A stretch of 64,000 bases of DNA. It comes from Bacillus sp. NEB1478. Its GTDB lineage: Bacteria; Bacillota; Bacilli; Bacillales; Fictibacillaceae. The DNA lies in assembly GCF_031582965.1 (NCBI RefSeq), contig NZ_CP134049.1:434001-498000 (forward strand), written 5' to 3'. The position numbers and the translations under genes were made by a program. This document shows positions 63,417 through 64,000 of the stretch, in pieces (positions within the stretch are counted from its first letter, which is position 1; each line of letters starts with the position of its first letter). The notes beneath the pieces are model-generated. The model was not told the origin of the DNA, made no database searches, and worked only from the letters and a program-made list of their open reading frames with translations.

Positions 63417-64000
63417 TGGTTAGAATATCCTTCTTTAAAAAGATGGAGGAGCCGACTAAATAAAACATAACAGCTAACATGACCTGTTTACCGACCGTTA
63501 ACCAAACAGCTGACAAGGTCTTTTCCTGTTCCAATAAAGGCTGAAAAATGTTAAGTTCCTTAATCGGATCCCACATATTCGCTGGTATCAGTAGAAGACC
63601 GGCGAAATAAAGGCATCCTAAAAATAAATATGTAACAAAGATTGCGAGCGTACTAGAGTTGCTCACATCATAAATCCATCGATAAAAGATACCCATCCAC
63701 ACCAGATAAACCGTGAGCACCACCATCTGAAGCAGACTGATGAGGAAGAACTGGTTATCTGCTAATAGTTGAGAATCCATAAAAATAGCGCTCAATAGGT
63801 CGTTAATGACCATTTGTATAAACGAAAATAAAAGAGCCATGATGAGAATTTTAAAGACAAATTGGATATAAAGTTTTTCTCTAGGCTGTCTAATGAGTGT
63901 GTACGATTTTTCAAACAGAAAAAAATAATTTAAAAAGAACAGAAATGGCACGGGATAAAACAGAGTGAACGCTTTTAACGAGTTATAACCGAATGCACTG
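63409..64000 (-). CDS. Membrane protein of the ABC transporter operon, 5' part outside the window
   Basis: The frame stays open to base 64000: codons upstream of the in-window GTG (63951) read SAFGYNSLKAFTLFYP with no stop. The gene therefore begins beyond the right edge. The visible part has about five membrane helices and ends FLKKDILTND. It overlaps the next permease gene by 8 nt. It is likely the second membrane subunit. Confidence 0.75.
   Translation of the reverse strand, partial: SAFGYNSLKAFTLFYPVPFLFFLNYFFLFEKSYTLIRQPREKLYIQFVFKILIMALLFSFIQMVINDLLSAIFMDSQLLADNQFFLISLLQMVVLTVYLVWMGIFYRWIYDVSNSSTLAIFVTYLFLGCLYFAGLLLIPANMWDPIKELNIFQPLLEQEKTLSAVWLTVGKQVMLAVMFYLVGSSIFLKKDILTND

Overview
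The window is low-GC Gram-positive chromosomal DNA. AGGAGG-type ribosome sites, many TTG/GTG starts, a SinR-like regulator, a YdaD-type dehydrogenase, a LytR-CpsA-Psr protein, a CapB/YwqD-type tyrosine kinase and a YvbJ/TcaA-like protein all point to the Bacillaceae. The genus cannot be fixed from the sequence. No rRNA, tRNA, CRISPR array, integrase or transposase was seen. Gene starts below are often shorter than the longest open frame because a ribosome binding site or family homology decides the start.

Layout. 1-1.7 kb: an LPXTG surface protein (cut by the window edge), a class D sortase and a SinR-like repressor. 1.8-7.2 kb: a secreted Ig-repeat protein, a stress-type dehydrogenase, an inverted pair of DUF3846-like genes around a DNA-binding-like protein, and an LCP glycopolymer transferase. 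7.4-23.5 kb: a complete Wzx/Wzy-type exopolysaccharide operon with chain-length regulator, tyrosine kinase and phosphatase, UDP-glucose and UDP-glucuronate enzymes, initiating sugar transferase, glycosyltransferases, polymerase, flippase, and Gmd, Rmd and ManC for GDP-mannose and probably GDP-D-rhamnose. A structured leader resembling the eps-associated RNA (EAR) lies inside it. 23.6-40 kb: secreted and cell-wall proteins (a 1507-residue repeat protein, a PQQ-propeller protein, a PPC-repeat protein, a SpoIID/LytB protein, an Excalibur protein, a 5'-nucleotidase and a subtilase), plus an ECF sigma/anti-sigma pair. Several share the same Ig-like C-terminal repeats. Together with the first two blocks this looks like a matrix and cell-surface region.

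40-45 kb: two zinc-ribbon membrane proteins, a small secreted pre-peptide with a duplicated DPTPIIK motif, a TIR-bounded intergenic repeat, and an HTH-TPR regulator of the peptide-sensing (RNPP-like) type. The peptide and regulator may form an undescribed quorum-sensing pair.

45-59.5 kb: an unusual metabolic cluster in three transcription units: MFS / ATP-grasp ligase / cysK (with an in-frame TGA); asparagine-synthetase-like / PrpF-like isomerase / acyl-CoA-dehydrogenase-like / cyclic amidohydrolase; and a separate MFS gene divergent from bicupin / PsuG / HAD phosphatase / NADPH-FMN reductase. A PsuG C-glycosidase next to a phosphatase and without the PsuK kinase, together with ring-forming and amide-forming enzymes and exporters, suggests a C-nucleoside-type natural product pathway. 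This is the most interesting candidate in the window.

59.6-64 kb: an M23 peptidase, a lipoprotein, and an ABC transporter operon whose first gene runs off the right edge.
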